From NCBI GenBank assembly GCA_037133755.1, contig JBAXNN010000002.1, positions 1 to 64,000 of the forward strand: a stretch of DNA of 64,000 nucleotides, in the 5' to 3' direction. Under the pieces are notes generated by a model that made no database searches, was not told the DNA's origin, and saw only the letters and a list, made by a program, of their open reading frames with translations. The translations under genes were made by a program, and so were the position numbers. Shown piece after piece: positions 7,003 to 14,862 of the stretch (its first letter is position 1; every line of letters starts with the position of its first letter). This DNA comes from F1-60-MAGs149 sp037133755 (GTDB taxonomy: Bacteria; Actinomycetota; Thermoleophilia; Gaiellales; F1-60-MAGs149).

Positions 7003-7776
7003 ATGTCCATCGAGCTGCGCCACGAGGATCGCGTCGCGATCCTGACCATCAATCGTCCCGAAGCGCTCAACGCGCTGTCGTCGGCGCTGCTCGAGGAGTT
7101 TCGCTCCGAGCTGCACGCGATCAGCCGCGACGAGAACGTCGGCTGTCTGATCCTGACTGGAGCGGGCGAGAAGGCCTTCATCGCCGGCGCTGACATCGCC
7201 GAGATGGCGACGAAGACGCCGCTTGAGGCCCGCGCCTACGCCGAGCTCGGCCAGGAGTGCGCCAACCTGCTCGAGACCATGCGCGCCCCCACGATCGCGG
7301 CCGTCAACGGCTACGCGCTCGGCGGAGGCTCCGAGATGGCGCTCGCCTGTGACATTCGCCTGTGCTCCGAGAACGCCGTCTTTGGCCAGCCTGAAGTCGA
7401 CTTCGGGATCATGCCCGGCTGGGGCGCCTCGCAGCGCCTCGCACGCACCACCTCGATCGGCTTCGCCAAGTAGCTGATCTTCACCGGTCGTCGCGTCAAG
7501 GCCGATGAGGCCCTGGCGCGCGGGCTGGCCCAGCACGTCGTGCCGCTGCCCGAGCTGATGCCGAAGGCGATGGAGATGGCCAACGTGATCGCCTCCAAGA
7601 GCCCCGTCTCCATCGCCTACGCGAAAGAGGCCACCAACCGCGCGCTCGCCGGCGACCTCGCGACCAACTACATGGTCGAGGCCGACCTCTTCTCGATCCT
7701 CTTCTCCACCGAGGACGCCAAGGAAGGCCTGCGCGCCTTCACCGAGAAGCGCGCCCCGGACTTCAAGGGGCGATGA
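7003..7776 (+). pseudogene. Enoyl-CoA hydratase/isomerase interrupted by one in-frame amber codon
   Basis: The reading frame is that of a full-length crotonase of 257 residues, with TAG at 7471-7473 after residue 156 (SIGFAK*LIFTGRRV). Both catalytic glutamates are present upstream (GGGSEMALACD and FGQPEVDFG), as is the oxyanion segment AGADIAEM. The frame continues cleanly to a normal end ...RAPDFKGR. A single base change from CAG, GAG or AAG would restore it. It may be a recent nonsense mutation, a sequencing error, or suppressed; the N-terminal piece alone lacks the C-terminal helices needed for trimerisation. Confidence 0.85.
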
Positions 7777-8711
7777 GCCCGAGCGGCCTCGAGCTCGTCG
7801 AGGTCGGGTTCGACGAAGACGGCCTCGCCGTCGTCTCGGACCTCCTGTTTGCGACGCAGCCCGAGTGGGACCGCAGCGTGCCGCAGATGCTCGCCGCCAT
7901 ACCGCTTGATCCCGAGCAGCGACGCGTCGTGGCGTGGCTCGACGGTGCGGCCGTCGGGTTTGCGACGGTGGGGCGCATCTGGGTGCAACCGCCCGAGTAC
8001 CCGACCGTCTGGTGCGAGCTTGGCGTCGTGCCTGCGCATCGCGGGCAGGGGATTGGGGCCGCACTGCTCGACTGGTGCCGGCGCGTCACGTGTGAGCGCG
8101 GCAAGGAGTCGCTACTCGTGCCGTGTAGCGGAGGGCGGCCCGAGGGCATTGCCTTTCTCGCGGCGCGCGGGTTCGAGGAGTACGACCGCATGGCGTGTGT
8201 CGAGCTGCCGCTGGCGGGGGTTGTGGCACCGCCGGTCGTGCTGCCCGAGGGCATCGAGCTGACGTCGCTGGCGTTGCGGCCCGAGCTGCGCCAGAGCGCG
8301 TACGAGACGGCCGTCGAGGTCTTCGCCGCGCTGCCCGATCCCGAGCCCGTCTCGGCGGGCACCTTCGAGGAGTGGCGCGTGCGTGACGTCGACATCCCGA
8401 ACGGACCGCTCGACGCGTATCTGCTCGCCGTCGAAGGTGATGTCGTTGTGGGCTTCTGCCGGCTGTGCGTGATGGAACGCGGCCGCTCGATCGGGCACAT
8501 GCTGACCGGTGTGCGCAAGCCGTGGCAGGGGCGGGGGATCGCGCAGGCGCTCAAGCACGCCGCGATCGCGTGGGCGCTCGCAGCCGGCGCGGAGCGCATG
8601 ACGACCGAGAACGCGATCGGCAACGAGCCCATGCGCGCCATCAACCGCAAGCTCGGGTTCATACCCGCACCGGACTTCGTGGAGATGAAGGGGCCGGCGG
8701 TCTGGGGTTGA
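7773..8711 (+). CDS. Tandem GNAT-family N-acetyltransferase
   Basis: The 312-residue protein holds two GNAT folds. The first has acetyl-CoA motif A VVPAHRGQGIGAALLDW (about residues 90-106); the second has VRKPWQGRGIAQALKHAA (about 247-264) followed by the ENAIGNEPMRAINRKLGF strand typical of the domain end. Double-GNAT proteins of this size include mycothiol synthase relatives, but nothing here identifies the acceptor. Its ATG overlaps the stop of the enoyl-CoA hydratase frame by 4 nt, so it was part of the same operon. Confidence 0.85.
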   Translation: MSPSGLELVEVGFDEDGLAVVSDLLFATQPEWDRSVPQMLAAIPLDPEQRRVVAWLDGAAVGFATVGRIWVQPPEYPTVWCELGVVPAHRGQGIGAALLDWCRRVTCERGKESLLVPCSGGRPEGIAFLAARGFEEYDRMACVELPLAGVVAPPVVLPEGIELTSLALRPELRQSAYETAVEVFAALPDPEPVSAGTFEEWRVRDVDIPNGPLDAYLLAVEGDVVVGFCRLCVMERGRSIGHMLTGVRKPWQGRGIAQALKHAAIAWALAAGAERMTTENAIGNEPMRAINRKLGFIPAPDFVEMKGPAVWG

Positions 8712-8732
8712 TCGCGCTGGACGACGCGAAGG

Positions 8733-8774
8733 CCTTGAGGTGGCTCGGTCGGAAACGACCGATTCACCTCAAGG
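8733..8774. repeat. REP-like hairpin, left copy
   Basis: CCTTGAGGTG pairs with CACCTCAAGG around an inner CGGTCG/CGACCG stem with a GAAA loop. Over 34 nt the core is the reverse complement of the right copy with one mismatch. Confidence 0.7.
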
Positions 8775-8852
8775 TCATCGCGTTGCCTAGTTCCAAGGGT
8801 CTCGGCAGCCGCGGCCACTGCTGGCGAGGTTGATCAACCAAGGCGACGGGAT

Positions 8853-8898
8853 CACCTCGAGGTGAATCGGTCGTTACCGACCGAGCCACCTCGAGGTG
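8853..8898. repeat. REP-like hairpin, right copy (inverted)
   Basis: CACCTCGAGGTG at both ends flanks a CGGTCG / CGACCG stem. It is inverted relative to the copy at 8733, so the pair resembles a BIME. The 78 nt between them hold no gene. The whole stretch 8712-9087 is non-coding: these hairpins, a 21-nt tandem repeat and a terminator. Confidence 0.7.
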
Positions 8899-8915
8899 TT
8901 CCCGTCGTCGATGGC

Positions 8916-8978
8916 GTCGGTTGTGACAACGGTGGCGTCGGCTGTGACAACGGTGGCGTCGGCTGTGACAACGGTGGC
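8916..8978. repeat. Three tandem 21-nt repeats
   Basis: Unit begins GTCGGYTGTGACAACGG; three copies plus a partial fourth (GTCGGC). The period is a multiple of three, but no convincing gene covers it. Confidence 0.85.
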
Positions 8979-9007
8979 GTCGGCTTCGGGCACCCCACAA
9001 ACGCAAA

Positions 9008-9048
9008 CGGGCCCGCCTCCCGGCCGGTGAGGCTGGGAGACGGGCCCG
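9008..9048 (-). terminator. Intrinsic terminator of the aquaporin gene
   Basis: CGGGCCCGCCTCCC pairs with GGGAGACGGGCCCG (one mismatch) around a 13-nt loop. On the minus strand it is followed by a T-rich run (GTTTGCGTTTGTGG). Confidence 0.75.
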
Positions 9049-9087
9049 ACGTGCGTTGAGCGTTACGTGCGCTCGGAGGTTGAGGAG

Positions 9088-9837
9088 TTACTCGCGCTCG
9101 GAGCCGGCGACCAGCGCCTCGGTCTCGGCATCGGAGGTGCGGATCAGGCGCCACACGAGGACGGCGATCACGCCACCGACGAGCGGTGCGAGAATGAACA
9201 GCCAGACCTGGCCGAGGGCATCGCCACCGGCGAACAGGGCGGGGCCGAGGGAGCGGGCGGGGTTGACCGACGTGCCCGTCAGCGGGATGCCGACGAGATG
9301 CACTGCGGCGAGCGCCAGACCGATCGCGAGGCCGGCGAAGCCCGGGGCCGCGACGCGCTCCGTGACGAGGAGGATCACCAGGACGAAGGCGGCGGTGAGC
9401 AGCGCCTCGATGATGAAGGCGCCCGTCAGGTCGATCGCGCCGTTGTTATACGAGTTGGTGCCAAGGCCACCGGTGTAGTCGGTGACGCCGAACGACGAGA
9501 CGAACAGCTTGAGCAGGCCACCCGCTGCGATCGCGCCGACGAACTGGGCGATCCAGTAGCCGATCGCTTCCTGCACCGGCATGCGCCGGCCGAGGAGCAT
9601 CGCGAGGGTGACGGCGGGGTTGACGTGCGCACCCGAGATCGGGCCGAACGCGTAGGCCAGGCCGAGCAGCACGAGGCCGAAGGCCAGAGCGACGCCAACG
9701 ACGCCGCTGCCGGGGCCCGCGCCATCAACGCCAACGCCCGCGGCAATGCCGAAGATCGCTGCGCCAACGGCGAGAAACACAAGGAGGAAGGTGCCAATCG
9801 CCTCGGCGATCAGCTTGCGAGACATGTTGGTATCCAT
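9088..9837 (-). CDS. aqpZ: Aquaporin Z-type water channel (MIP family)
   Basis: The 249-residue protein has six membrane helices and both half-helix motifs: HVNPAVT (NPA at 73-75) and SVNPARS (NPA at 192-194, selectivity R195). H180 lies in the stretch GLALAAVHLVGIP, which matches the selectivity-filter histidine of AqpZ (H174 in E. coli). A water-selective channel is therefore favoured over a glycerol facilitator. The start is MDTNMSRK at 9837 (or the second Met at 9825). A much longer N-terminal reading crosses the upstream gene and is not protein-like. Confidence 0.93.
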   Translation of the reverse strand: MDTNMSRKLIAEAIGTFLLVFLAVGAAIFGIAAGVGVDGAGPGSGVVGVALAFGLVLLGLAYAFGPISGAHVNPAVTLAMLLGRRMPVQEAIGYWIAQFVGAIAAGGLLKLFVSSFGVTDYTGGLGTNSYNNGAIDLTGAFIIEALLTAAFVLVILLVTERVAAPGFAGLAIGLALAAVHLVGIPLTGTSVNPARSLGPALFAGGDALGQVWLFILAPLVGGVIAVLVWRLIRTSDAETEALVAGSERE

Positions 9838-9899
9838 GCCGTCTACGTACGGGTAGTGCCGCCGAAATCCTGCCGTTGCGGGGCTATACAGGTGTAGCG

Positions 9900-10787
9900 T
9901 TATCCACGATCTGCGGCTAACTCGATGGCACGGGCCTGGATATCGGCCGTGGTCTCGATCGGCTCGCCGTAGCCGCCCGCGAGGGTGACGACGAGCGGGA
10001 TGTCGCGGTCGCGGATCCAGTGGATAGCGCGGCGGTCGCGCTCGGCAAGGCCCGGCACCGTCAGCGAGAGGCGGCCAAGACGATCGCCCTCCCACGGATC
10101 GGCGCCAACCAGCAGGAACGCGAGGTCGAAGGGGCCATAGGCATCGAGCTGGGCGAGCGTGGCGTCGAGCAACGCGAGGTAGCCGTCATCGCCGGTGCGA
10201 TCGGGCACGTCGACGTCGATGTCGCCCGGCACGCGCACGAACGGGTAGTTCTGGGCGCCGTGGAGCGAGACGACGGTGACCGCATCGTCGTCGGCGAAGC
10301 AGTCGGCGTTGCCATCGCCCTGGTGCACGTCGAGATCCAAAATAAGACATTTGCCTATGAATCCGTCCAAACGCATCAGTTCAATCGCAACGGCAATGTC
10401 GTTGACGAGGCAGTAGCCACGGCCGACCGCGCGATGCGCATGGTGGGTGCCGCCACCGAGCGCCGCCGCTACACCGTCGACCATCGCCGCCCGCGTCGCT
10501 GCGACAGTCGAGCCGGTCGCGTGCAGCGTGCGGGTCGCGAGCTCGGGCGACCACGACAACCCGAGTGCCGCCTCCTCGCGCCGCGTCAGCAGCCCATGGC
10601 GAATGCGGCGGATCCACTCGGCGTCGTGCACAAGCAACGCGTCGTCCCACGTGATCGGCGGTGCCTCGCGCACCTCGACGCCCGCCAGGCCCTCGACGCG
10701 CTCCCGCACGAGCCGATACTTCTCCTGCGGAAACCGATTACCCGGCGGCAGCGGAAAGATCCAGCGGTCGTGCGTGAAGGCAAGCAC
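9900..10787 (-). CDS. Histone deacetylase-superfamily zinc hydrolase
   Basis: The 295-residue protein has the HDAC signature in order: GGGTHHA (tandem His 115-116), GYCLVNDIAVA (124-134), DLDVHQGDG with zinc ligands D153 and H155, and a late GADPWEGDRLG supplying the third zinc ligand. In bacteria such enzymes act on acetylated lysines, polyamines or acetoin-related substrates; the substrate cannot be told here. The start is GTG 10787, 26 nt after the small gene at 10814, with which it likely forms an operon. Confidence 0.9.
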   Translation of the reverse strand: MLAFTHDRWIFPLPPGNRFPQEKYRLVRERVEGLAGVEVREAPPITWDDALLVHDAEWIRRIRHGLLTRREEAALGLSWSPELATRTLHATGSTVAATRAAMVDGVAAALGGGTHHAHRAVGRGYCLVNDIAVAIELMRLDGFIGKCLILDLDVHQGDGNADCFADDDAVTVVSLHGAQNYPFVRVPGDIDVDVPDRTGDDGYLALLDATLAQLDAYGPFDLAFLLVGADPWEGDRLGRLSLTVPGLAERDRRAIHWIRDRDIPLVVTLAGGYGEPIETTADIQARAIELAADRG

Positions 10788-10813
10788 GCGGCCGGGCTAG
10801 GGCGCTGAGCGCC

Positions 10814-11020
10814 CTAGAGCAGGATGCGCTCGAGCAGCTCGGGCGCGCAGCCCTGCTCGAGTAGGCGGACAGCCTCGTGCAGGTCCGCGTCGGACGCGGC
10901 GATGCGCTCGGCGCGCTCGTTGTCGAGACCGGCGCGCTCCAACGTCTCGCGTCGCCACTCGACGACAGCGTCGGAAATACCGGTGGTGGTCGGTGCCTGC
11001 TGCTCAGAGGTCTGTGCCAT
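10814..11020 (-). CDS. Small conserved hypothetical protein (68 aa)
   Basis: MAQTSEQQAPTTTGISDAVVEW... is an acidic, helical protein without membrane segments. Its ending (LHEAVRLLEQGCAPELLERILL) reads like a short helix-turn-helix bundle. I do not recognise a family. It has its own leaderless promoter and is divergent from the gene at 11097. Confidence 0.7.
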   Translation of the reverse strand: MAQTSEQQAPTTTGISDAVVEWRRETLERAGLDNERAERIAASDADLHEAVRLLEQGCAPELLERILL

Positions 11021-11026
11021 GGCTCA

Positions 11027-11032
11027 ATCCTA
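11027..11032 (-). promoter_or_regulatory. Leaderless -10 (TAGGAT) of the 68-aa gene
   Basis: TAGGAT, 6 nt, then ATG 11020 on the minus strand. Confidence 0.6.
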
Positions 11033-11084
11033 CCCCAACCTGTCCCCGGGACTGCCGCCTGCCCTGGACGATGGTGATTCCGGT

Positions 11085-11090
11085 TACGCT
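11085..11090 (+). promoter_or_regulatory. Leaderless -10 (TACGCT) of the gene at 11097
   Basis: TACGCT, 6 nt, then ATG 11097. Confidence 0.6.
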
Positions 11091-11096
11091 CGCGAC

Positions 11097-11801
11097 ATGG
11101 AACCTATCGCGATCGAGGCGGCAGCGGCTCATGTTGAAGTGCTCTTGGGTAGCCCGCCGCGGGGCGTGATCCCTGCGAGCGACCTGCGCCGCGGCGAGCT
11201 GTTCATCTGCGCGGTGCCGCAGGGCGAGGGGCTCGGGTGGGTCGTGATCGACGCTGCCGGTTCCCCGCTGGATGAGCGCCATGTGATCCGCCAGGCCGTC
11301 GAGTTGGCCGCGATCTGCGAGGCAGCCGAGGAGACGGCGGCCGCGCTCGCCATCGACGACGCCCTCCCACTGCTGGCCGAGGCGTGGCGCCTGGCCGGCG
11401 AGCTCGACGAGGCCGACGCCGTGCTCGCCACCCACGCCATGTACCAAGCGCTCGAAGAACTGCAGCCGCTCGTGCAGGGCATCCGCGTGGCCGACCCGGC
11501 CTACCTCGACCAGTTGGCCGGGGCCGCGTCGCTGATCGCCGACCGCTTCGATCTCCTCAAGGAGACCGCCGGGCAGGTGTCGGCGCGGCTGACGGGCGCC
11601 GGCCTCGACCCGCTCGAGCCGCTCGCCGAGAAGCTCTGGAACGCGATCCGCATGCTGTCGCGCGAAGGCGCGCCCGACCGCTTTCGCGAGAACGTCGAAG
11701 GTGCGATGGGCGCGGCGCGTGCCTTCGCCGAAGACGTCCTGGAGCAGTACCTTGTGCCCCTGAGCGGCCCCGCCGCCGAAACGATGGAGGACGACGCATG
11801 A
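11097..11801 (+). CDS. Conserved hypothetical protein (234 aa)
   Basis: A soluble, Ala/Leu/Glu-rich, mostly helical protein (MEPIAIEAAAAHVEVLLG...). The first 60 residues form a small alpha/beta part with LFICAVPQGEGLGWVVID; the rest is long helices, with no cysteine pairs or catalytic motif. No family recognised. Its stop overlaps the ATG of the dienoyl-CoA reductase (ATGA), so it may assist or regulate a fatty-acid oxidation step, though that is only inferred from position. Readings that start further upstream cross the divergent promoter and were not used. Confidence 0.75.
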   Translation: MEPIAIEAAAAHVEVLLGSPPRGVIPASDLRRGELFICAVPQGEGLGWVVIDAAGSPLDERHVIRQAVELAAICEAAEETAAALAIDDALPLLAEAWRLAGELDEADAVLATHAMYQALEELQPLVQGIRVADPAYLDQLAGAASLIADRFDLLKETAGQVSARLTGAGLDPLEPLAEKLWNAIRMLSREGAPDRFRENVEGAMGAARAFAEDVLEQYLVPLSGPAAETMEDDA

Positions 11802-12601
11802 GCACCGGAATCGACGGACGCGTAATCGCAATCACCGGTGGCGGCAGCGGCATGGGCCGCGCGATGGCCATCGACCTCGGCTCGCGCGGCGCCAAGATCG
11901 CGATCTGCGGTCGCCGCCCCGAGCCCCTCGAAGAGACCGTCGAGCTCGTCAAGGCCGCCGGCGGCGAGTGCGCGCACTTCCCGTGCGACGTGCGCGACCC
12001 CGAGCAGATCGACGCGTTCTTCGCCGGCGCCACCTCGACGTTCGGCGCGCCCGACACGCTCGTCAACAACGCGGCCGGCAACTTCGTCGCCGACGCGATC
12101 GACATGTCGCCCAACGGCTGGCGTGCCGTCATCGACATCGTCCTCAACGGCACCTTCTACTGCTCGCGCGCCTTCGGCCTCGGCTTCCCGAACGCGGCCA
12201 AGGACACCGGCTCGATCCTCAACATCATCGCCACCTACGCGTGGACGGGCAATCCCGGCACGGCGCACTCCGCCGCCGCCAAGGCCGGCGTCTGGAACCT
12301 CACCAAGACGCTCGCCGTCGAGTGGGCGCCCATGGGCATCCGCGTCAACTGCCTCGCCCCGGGACCGACCGAGACCGAAGCCGCCTCGGCCAACCTCTTC
12401 CCGACCGAAGAGATCCGCGCCGCCATGACGCAGAACATTCCCCTGCGCCGCTTCGCCAGTCTCGAGGACATCACCAACAGTGCGCGCTTCCTGCTGTCGG
12501 ACGAGGGCGGGTACATCACCGGCGAGACGCTCGTGCTCGACGGTGGCGAGTCGCTGTATAAGGGGATGTTTGCGAACGCGCCTGCGACGCCCAAGGGCTG
12601 A
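11798..12601 (+). CDS. SDR-family 2,4-dienoyl-CoA reductase (NADPH)
   Basis: The 267-residue protein has the SDR cofactor motif TGGGSGMG (Gly-rich loop near residue 13) and NNAAGNF, a sequence typical of the peroxisomal/mitochondrial DECR branch. The usual YxxxK is replaced by HSAAAKAGV, as in that branch (HAGSAKAAV-like), and the APGPTETE loop follows. Such enzymes reduce 2,4-dienoyl-CoA during beta-oxidation of polyunsaturated acyl chains. It is coupled to the upstream hypothetical gene. Confidence 0.8.
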   Translation: MSTGIDGRVIAITGGGSGMGRAMAIDLGSRGAKIAICGRRPEPLEETVELVKAAGGECAHFPCDVRDPEQIDAFFAGATSTFGAPDTLVNNAAGNFVADAIDMSPNGWRAVIDIVLNGTFYCSRAFGLGFPNAAKDTGSILNIIATYAWTGNPGTAHSAAAKAGVWNLTKTLAVEWAPMGIRVNCLAPGPTETEAASANLFPTEEIRAAMTQNIPLRRFASLEDITNSARFLLSDEGGYITGETLVLDGGESLYKGMFANAPATPKG

Positions 12602-12640
12602 CGCCCTCGGGCGTCTATGGAACGGGCTGACGCCCGTTCC
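12601..12640. terminator. Hairpin pair after the dienoyl-CoA reductase gene
   Basis: ACGCC/GGCGT (12601-12614) and then GGAACGGGC tgac GCCCGTTCC (12619-12640), a perfect 9-bp stem. There is no clear T-run, so termination is likely but unproven. Confidence 0.5.
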
Positions 12641-12696
12641 AAGCGGCGCGATCGCATACCCGTCGGCTTCGCCGTCGGGTTAGCCCATTCACGGCT

Positions 12697-12735
12697 GCGC
12701 CCTTCGGGCGCGACGGAATCGGCGTAGCCGATTCC
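12697..12735. repeat. Two adjacent palindromic hairpins
   Basis: GCGCCC ttc GGGCGC (12697-12711) and GGAATCGGC gta GCCGATTCC (12715-12735). With the hairpins at 12601-12640 they fill the first part of the 359-nt gap 12602-12960; the second part holds a gene remnant. Confidence 0.6.
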
Positions 12736-12792
12736 GACCGTGACGCGGAATTGGCTGTCCATTCGCGTGCTCCGCAGGCGCCAAAGGGCTAG

Positions 12793-12948
12793 CGTCTCCG
12801 GTATTCCAACGTCGGCGCCCAGCGTGGCGCCGCGCCCGGCAACGGCACGGCGATCATCAACGCCTGGCTCGACGATGTGGGCGGGCAGTGGGGCCTCTTG
12901 CCGGCAGACAGCGGCGGCTCGCGCTTTCGCGCCACGCTCGGGTCGTAG
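12793..12948 (+). pseudogene. Possible remnant of a histidine-kinase C-terminus
   Basis: One frame, opened by a TAG at 12790 and closed by a TAG at 12946-12948, reads ...PGNGTAIINAWLDDVGG, then QWGLLPADSGGSRFRATLGS. The spacing of GxGxAI, an eight-residue helix, VGG.W, and GGSRFRATL matches the end of a HATPase_c domain (G2 box to the last strands). No start codon, N-box or phosphoacceptor region is left. It may be a decayed gene end or a chance match; codons end mostly in G or C, which favours former coding sequence. Confidence 0.35.
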
Positions 12949-12960
12949 CGCGAGCGCGCG

Positions 12961-13719
12961 TCAGGCAGGCAGTGAGTAGCCGCCGTCGATGATCAGCGTC
13001 TGACCGACGATCATGGTGGACTCGGGGCCGGCCAGCCAGGCGACGGCGTTCGCGATGTCCTGCGGCTCGACGATGCGGCCGGCCGGTGTGCGATCGCCCA
13101 TTGCCAGCATCTCGTCCTTGTTGTCGAAATGGTCGAGCGCGTCGGTGTGGACCACGCCACCCGAAGCGGCGTTGACGCGGATGCCCTTCGGGGCGAGCTC
13201 GACTGCGAGGTAGCGCACGCACGCCTCGAGCGCCGCCTTGGAGACGCCGACGAGGGTGTAGTTGTCGAGCACGCGGAACGAGCCGAGCGACGAGATCGCG
13301 ACGATGCCGCCACCGCCACGGGCCTCCATCAGCGGTGCCGCACGCTGCGACAGCAGCATCAGCGCACGCGCGTTGGTGTCGAGCGTCCAGTCCCAGTGCT
13401 TCTCCGTCAGCTCCATCAGCGGGCGGATGACGCCCGAAGCGGCATTCGAGACGAGCAGATCGAGGCCGCCCAGCTGCTCGGCGGCCTCATCGACCAGCGC
13501 GTTGCAGCGCTCGGTGTCGTCGATACGGCCCTTGATCGCGTACGCGGTGCCGCCGAGCGCCTTGACCTGCGCGAGCGTCTCGTCGGCGGCATCGCCGTTG
13601 CGGAGATACGAGAAGGCGACCGTGGCGCCACGCTGTACGAGATCGAGCGTGATGGCGCGGCCGATGCCGCGCGAGCCGCCTGTCACCAGGGCGAGACGCC
13701 CCTCGAGCGAGCCGCTCAC
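12961..13719 (-). CDS. fabL: Enoyl-[ACP] reductase, FabL type (SDR family)
   Basis: The 252-residue SDR has TGGSRGIG at the N-terminus. A run of features is shared with Bacillus FabL: NAASGVIRPLMEL, EKHWDWTLDTNARALM, SSLGSFRVLDNYT and GVSKAALEACVRYLAVEL, with the catalytic Tyr in DNYTLVGVSK. It would reduce enoyl-ACP in fatty acid elongation. The ending (GGVVHTDALDHF, GQTLIIDGG) also agrees. It overlaps the small gene at 13716 by 4 nt. Assignment to FabL rather than a generic SDR rests on my recall of that protein. Confidence 0.8.
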   Translation of the reverse strand: MSGSLEGRLALVTGGSRGIGRAITLDLVQRGATVAFSYLRNGDAADETLAQVKALGGTAYAIKGRIDDTERCNALVDEAAEQLGGLDLLVSNAASGVIRPLMELTEKHWDWTLDTNARALMLLSQRAAPLMEARGGGGIVAISSLGSFRVLDNYTLVGVSKAALEACVRYLAVELAPKGIRVNAASGGVVHTDALDHFDNKDEMLAMGDRTPAGRIVEPQDIANAVAWLAGPESTMIVGQTLIIDGGYSLPA

Positions 13720-13928
13720 GCCGGCTGGCTGGGATCGCCCCAGTCGCCCTTGGAGGTGGTGTGGCCGAGGCCATCCAAGAGGGCAAGGCGCTCAGCCGCG
13801 TACGCGCGTACGGCATGATCGGCAGGCAGGTCGGCGATCAGATTCTCGACACGCTGGCGGATCTGGTACGCAAAGTGCGGGGTAGCGGGACCGATCAGGC
13901 GGTCCACGTCGCTGGCGGTGGGCTCCAT
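13716..13928 (-). CDS. Small conserved hypothetical protein (70 aa)
   Basis: MEPTASDVDRLIGPATPHFA... is a soluble helical protein with HFAYQIRQRVENLIADLPADH, then RAYAAERLALLDGLGHTT. It is translated just ahead of the FabL-like reductase with an ATGA overlap, so the two are probably made together. No family is known to me. GACAAT lies 7 nt before the ATG as a possible near-leaderless -10. Confidence 0.7.
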   Translation of the reverse strand: MEPTASDVDRLIGPATPHFAYQIRQRVENLIADLPADHAVRAYAAERLALLDGLGHTTSKGDWGDPSQPA

Positions 13929-13957
13929 GGCAGGGATTGTCCCATACCATGCTCCCG

Positions 13958-14521
13958 ATGGCCTCCGACCACGCCGTGCCTACGCTGCTCGACGCGATCG
14001 TCCCGACGTGGACGTACCGCATGGTGCAAGGACGCGACGTGCAGGCGTCGCCTGAGCGCGTGGCCCAGGCGATTCGCGAGACCTCGCTCGAAGAGGCCCG
14101 CCTGGCCTCCCTGCTCGTCGCCGTGCGCACCAAGGGCGAGAGTCGCGGCATCGACAGGCCGTTCGTGCAGACCGGCGACTTCGAGCCCGGCTTCGTGCGC
14201 CTCGGCGAAGACGATGAAGAGGTCTGCATTGGCTTCATCGGGCGTCCCTGGCCCGGCGGTGCGCCCGAGCGGGCCGTTGGCGATGCCGCGGCCTTCATGG
14301 CGGCCGAAGCGCTCGACGCCGTCAAGGTCGCCGTCAGCATCCGCTGCGCTGGCGCGACGTACGGCACGCTCCTCATCACCGAGACGCGCATCGTCGTCGG
14401 TCCGCTCGCCGAGCGCCGCTTCAATCCGTACTGGCGCCTCGTCAAGCCGGCCTCCAATCTTGTGCGCTCGTCGCTGCTGCGCGCCATCGCCCGCCACGCC
14501 GAGAGCGGAACGCTGTCGTGA
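13958..14521 (+). CDS. Conserved hypothetical protein, SRPBCC/DUF2867-like
   Basis: The 187-residue protein resembles uncharacterised actinobacterial proteins whose C-terminal half carries LITETRIVVGPLAERRFNP, then YWRLVKPASNLVRSSLLRAI, a pattern I associate with SRPBCC-like or DUF2867-like ligand-binding folds. The assignment is tentative. ATG 13958 is chosen because TACCAT lies 7 nt upstream; ATG 13949 would lie inside that motif's flank. It is coupled to the next gene through TGATG. Confidence 0.65.
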   Translation: MASDHAVPTLLDAIVPTWTYRMVQGRDVQASPERVAQAIRETSLEEARLASLLVAVRTKGESRGIDRPFVQTGDFEPGFVRLGEDDEEVCIGFIGRPWPGGAPERAVGDAAAFMAAEALDAVKVAVSIRCAGATYGTLLITETRIVVGPLAERRFNPYWRLVKPASNLVRSSLLRAIARHAESGTLS

Positions 14522-14862
14522 TGACGATCGGGGAGGCGCTCGACGCCTTCGAGGACGAGTGGATCGAGTCGCTCGCCGTCACGCCGCAGACGTCGTACCG
14601 GCGAACGCTGCGCCTGTTTCGGATGGAGCTCGGCGACCGCGTTGCGCAGCCGCTCGAGACCCTCAAGCCCGACGACCTGCGCGACTTCGTGGTCTGGCAC
14701 CGCGCGCACGCCCTGGCCGACAGCGCCGAGGGCACGCGCAAGGCGGCGGTGCACATCGCCAGGCTCGGCGAGTTCCTGAGCGAGCAGTACGGCATGCCCG
14801 ACCTGGCGATCCCGCGCGACGACCTGCGCGCGTTGGCGCCCGACGAGGAGCCCGCCGCATGA
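14521..14862 (+). CDS. Orphan phage-integrase SAM-like (core-binding) domain protein
   Basis: The 113-residue protein MTIGEALDAFEDEWIESLAVTPQ, then TSYRRTLRLFRMEL, resembles the N-terminal core-binding domain of tyrosine recombinases: four helices, 'T..TYR..L..F', then a KAAVHIARLGEFLSEQYG helix. There is no catalytic domain at all. The gene ends in its own stop, which overlaps the next ATG, so it is a stable operon member rather than a broken integrase. It may bind DNA or a recombinase; this is inference. Confidence 0.6.
   Translation: MTIGEALDAFEDEWIESLAVTPQTSYRRTLRLFRMELGDRVAQPLETLKPDDLRDFVVWHRAHALADSAEGTRKAAVHIARLGEFLSEQYGMPDLAIPRDDLRALAPDEEPAA

Noticed and set aside
7471..7473. Amber codon read as pyrrolysine
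   Set aside because: Enoyl-CoA hydratases have no such residue, and nothing of the pyl system is seen; mutation or error is simpler.
9838..10095. N-terminal extension of the aquaporin
   Set aside because: The 86 extra residues are Arg/Pro-rich translation of the HDAC-like gene in another frame; the channel begins at MDTNMSRK.
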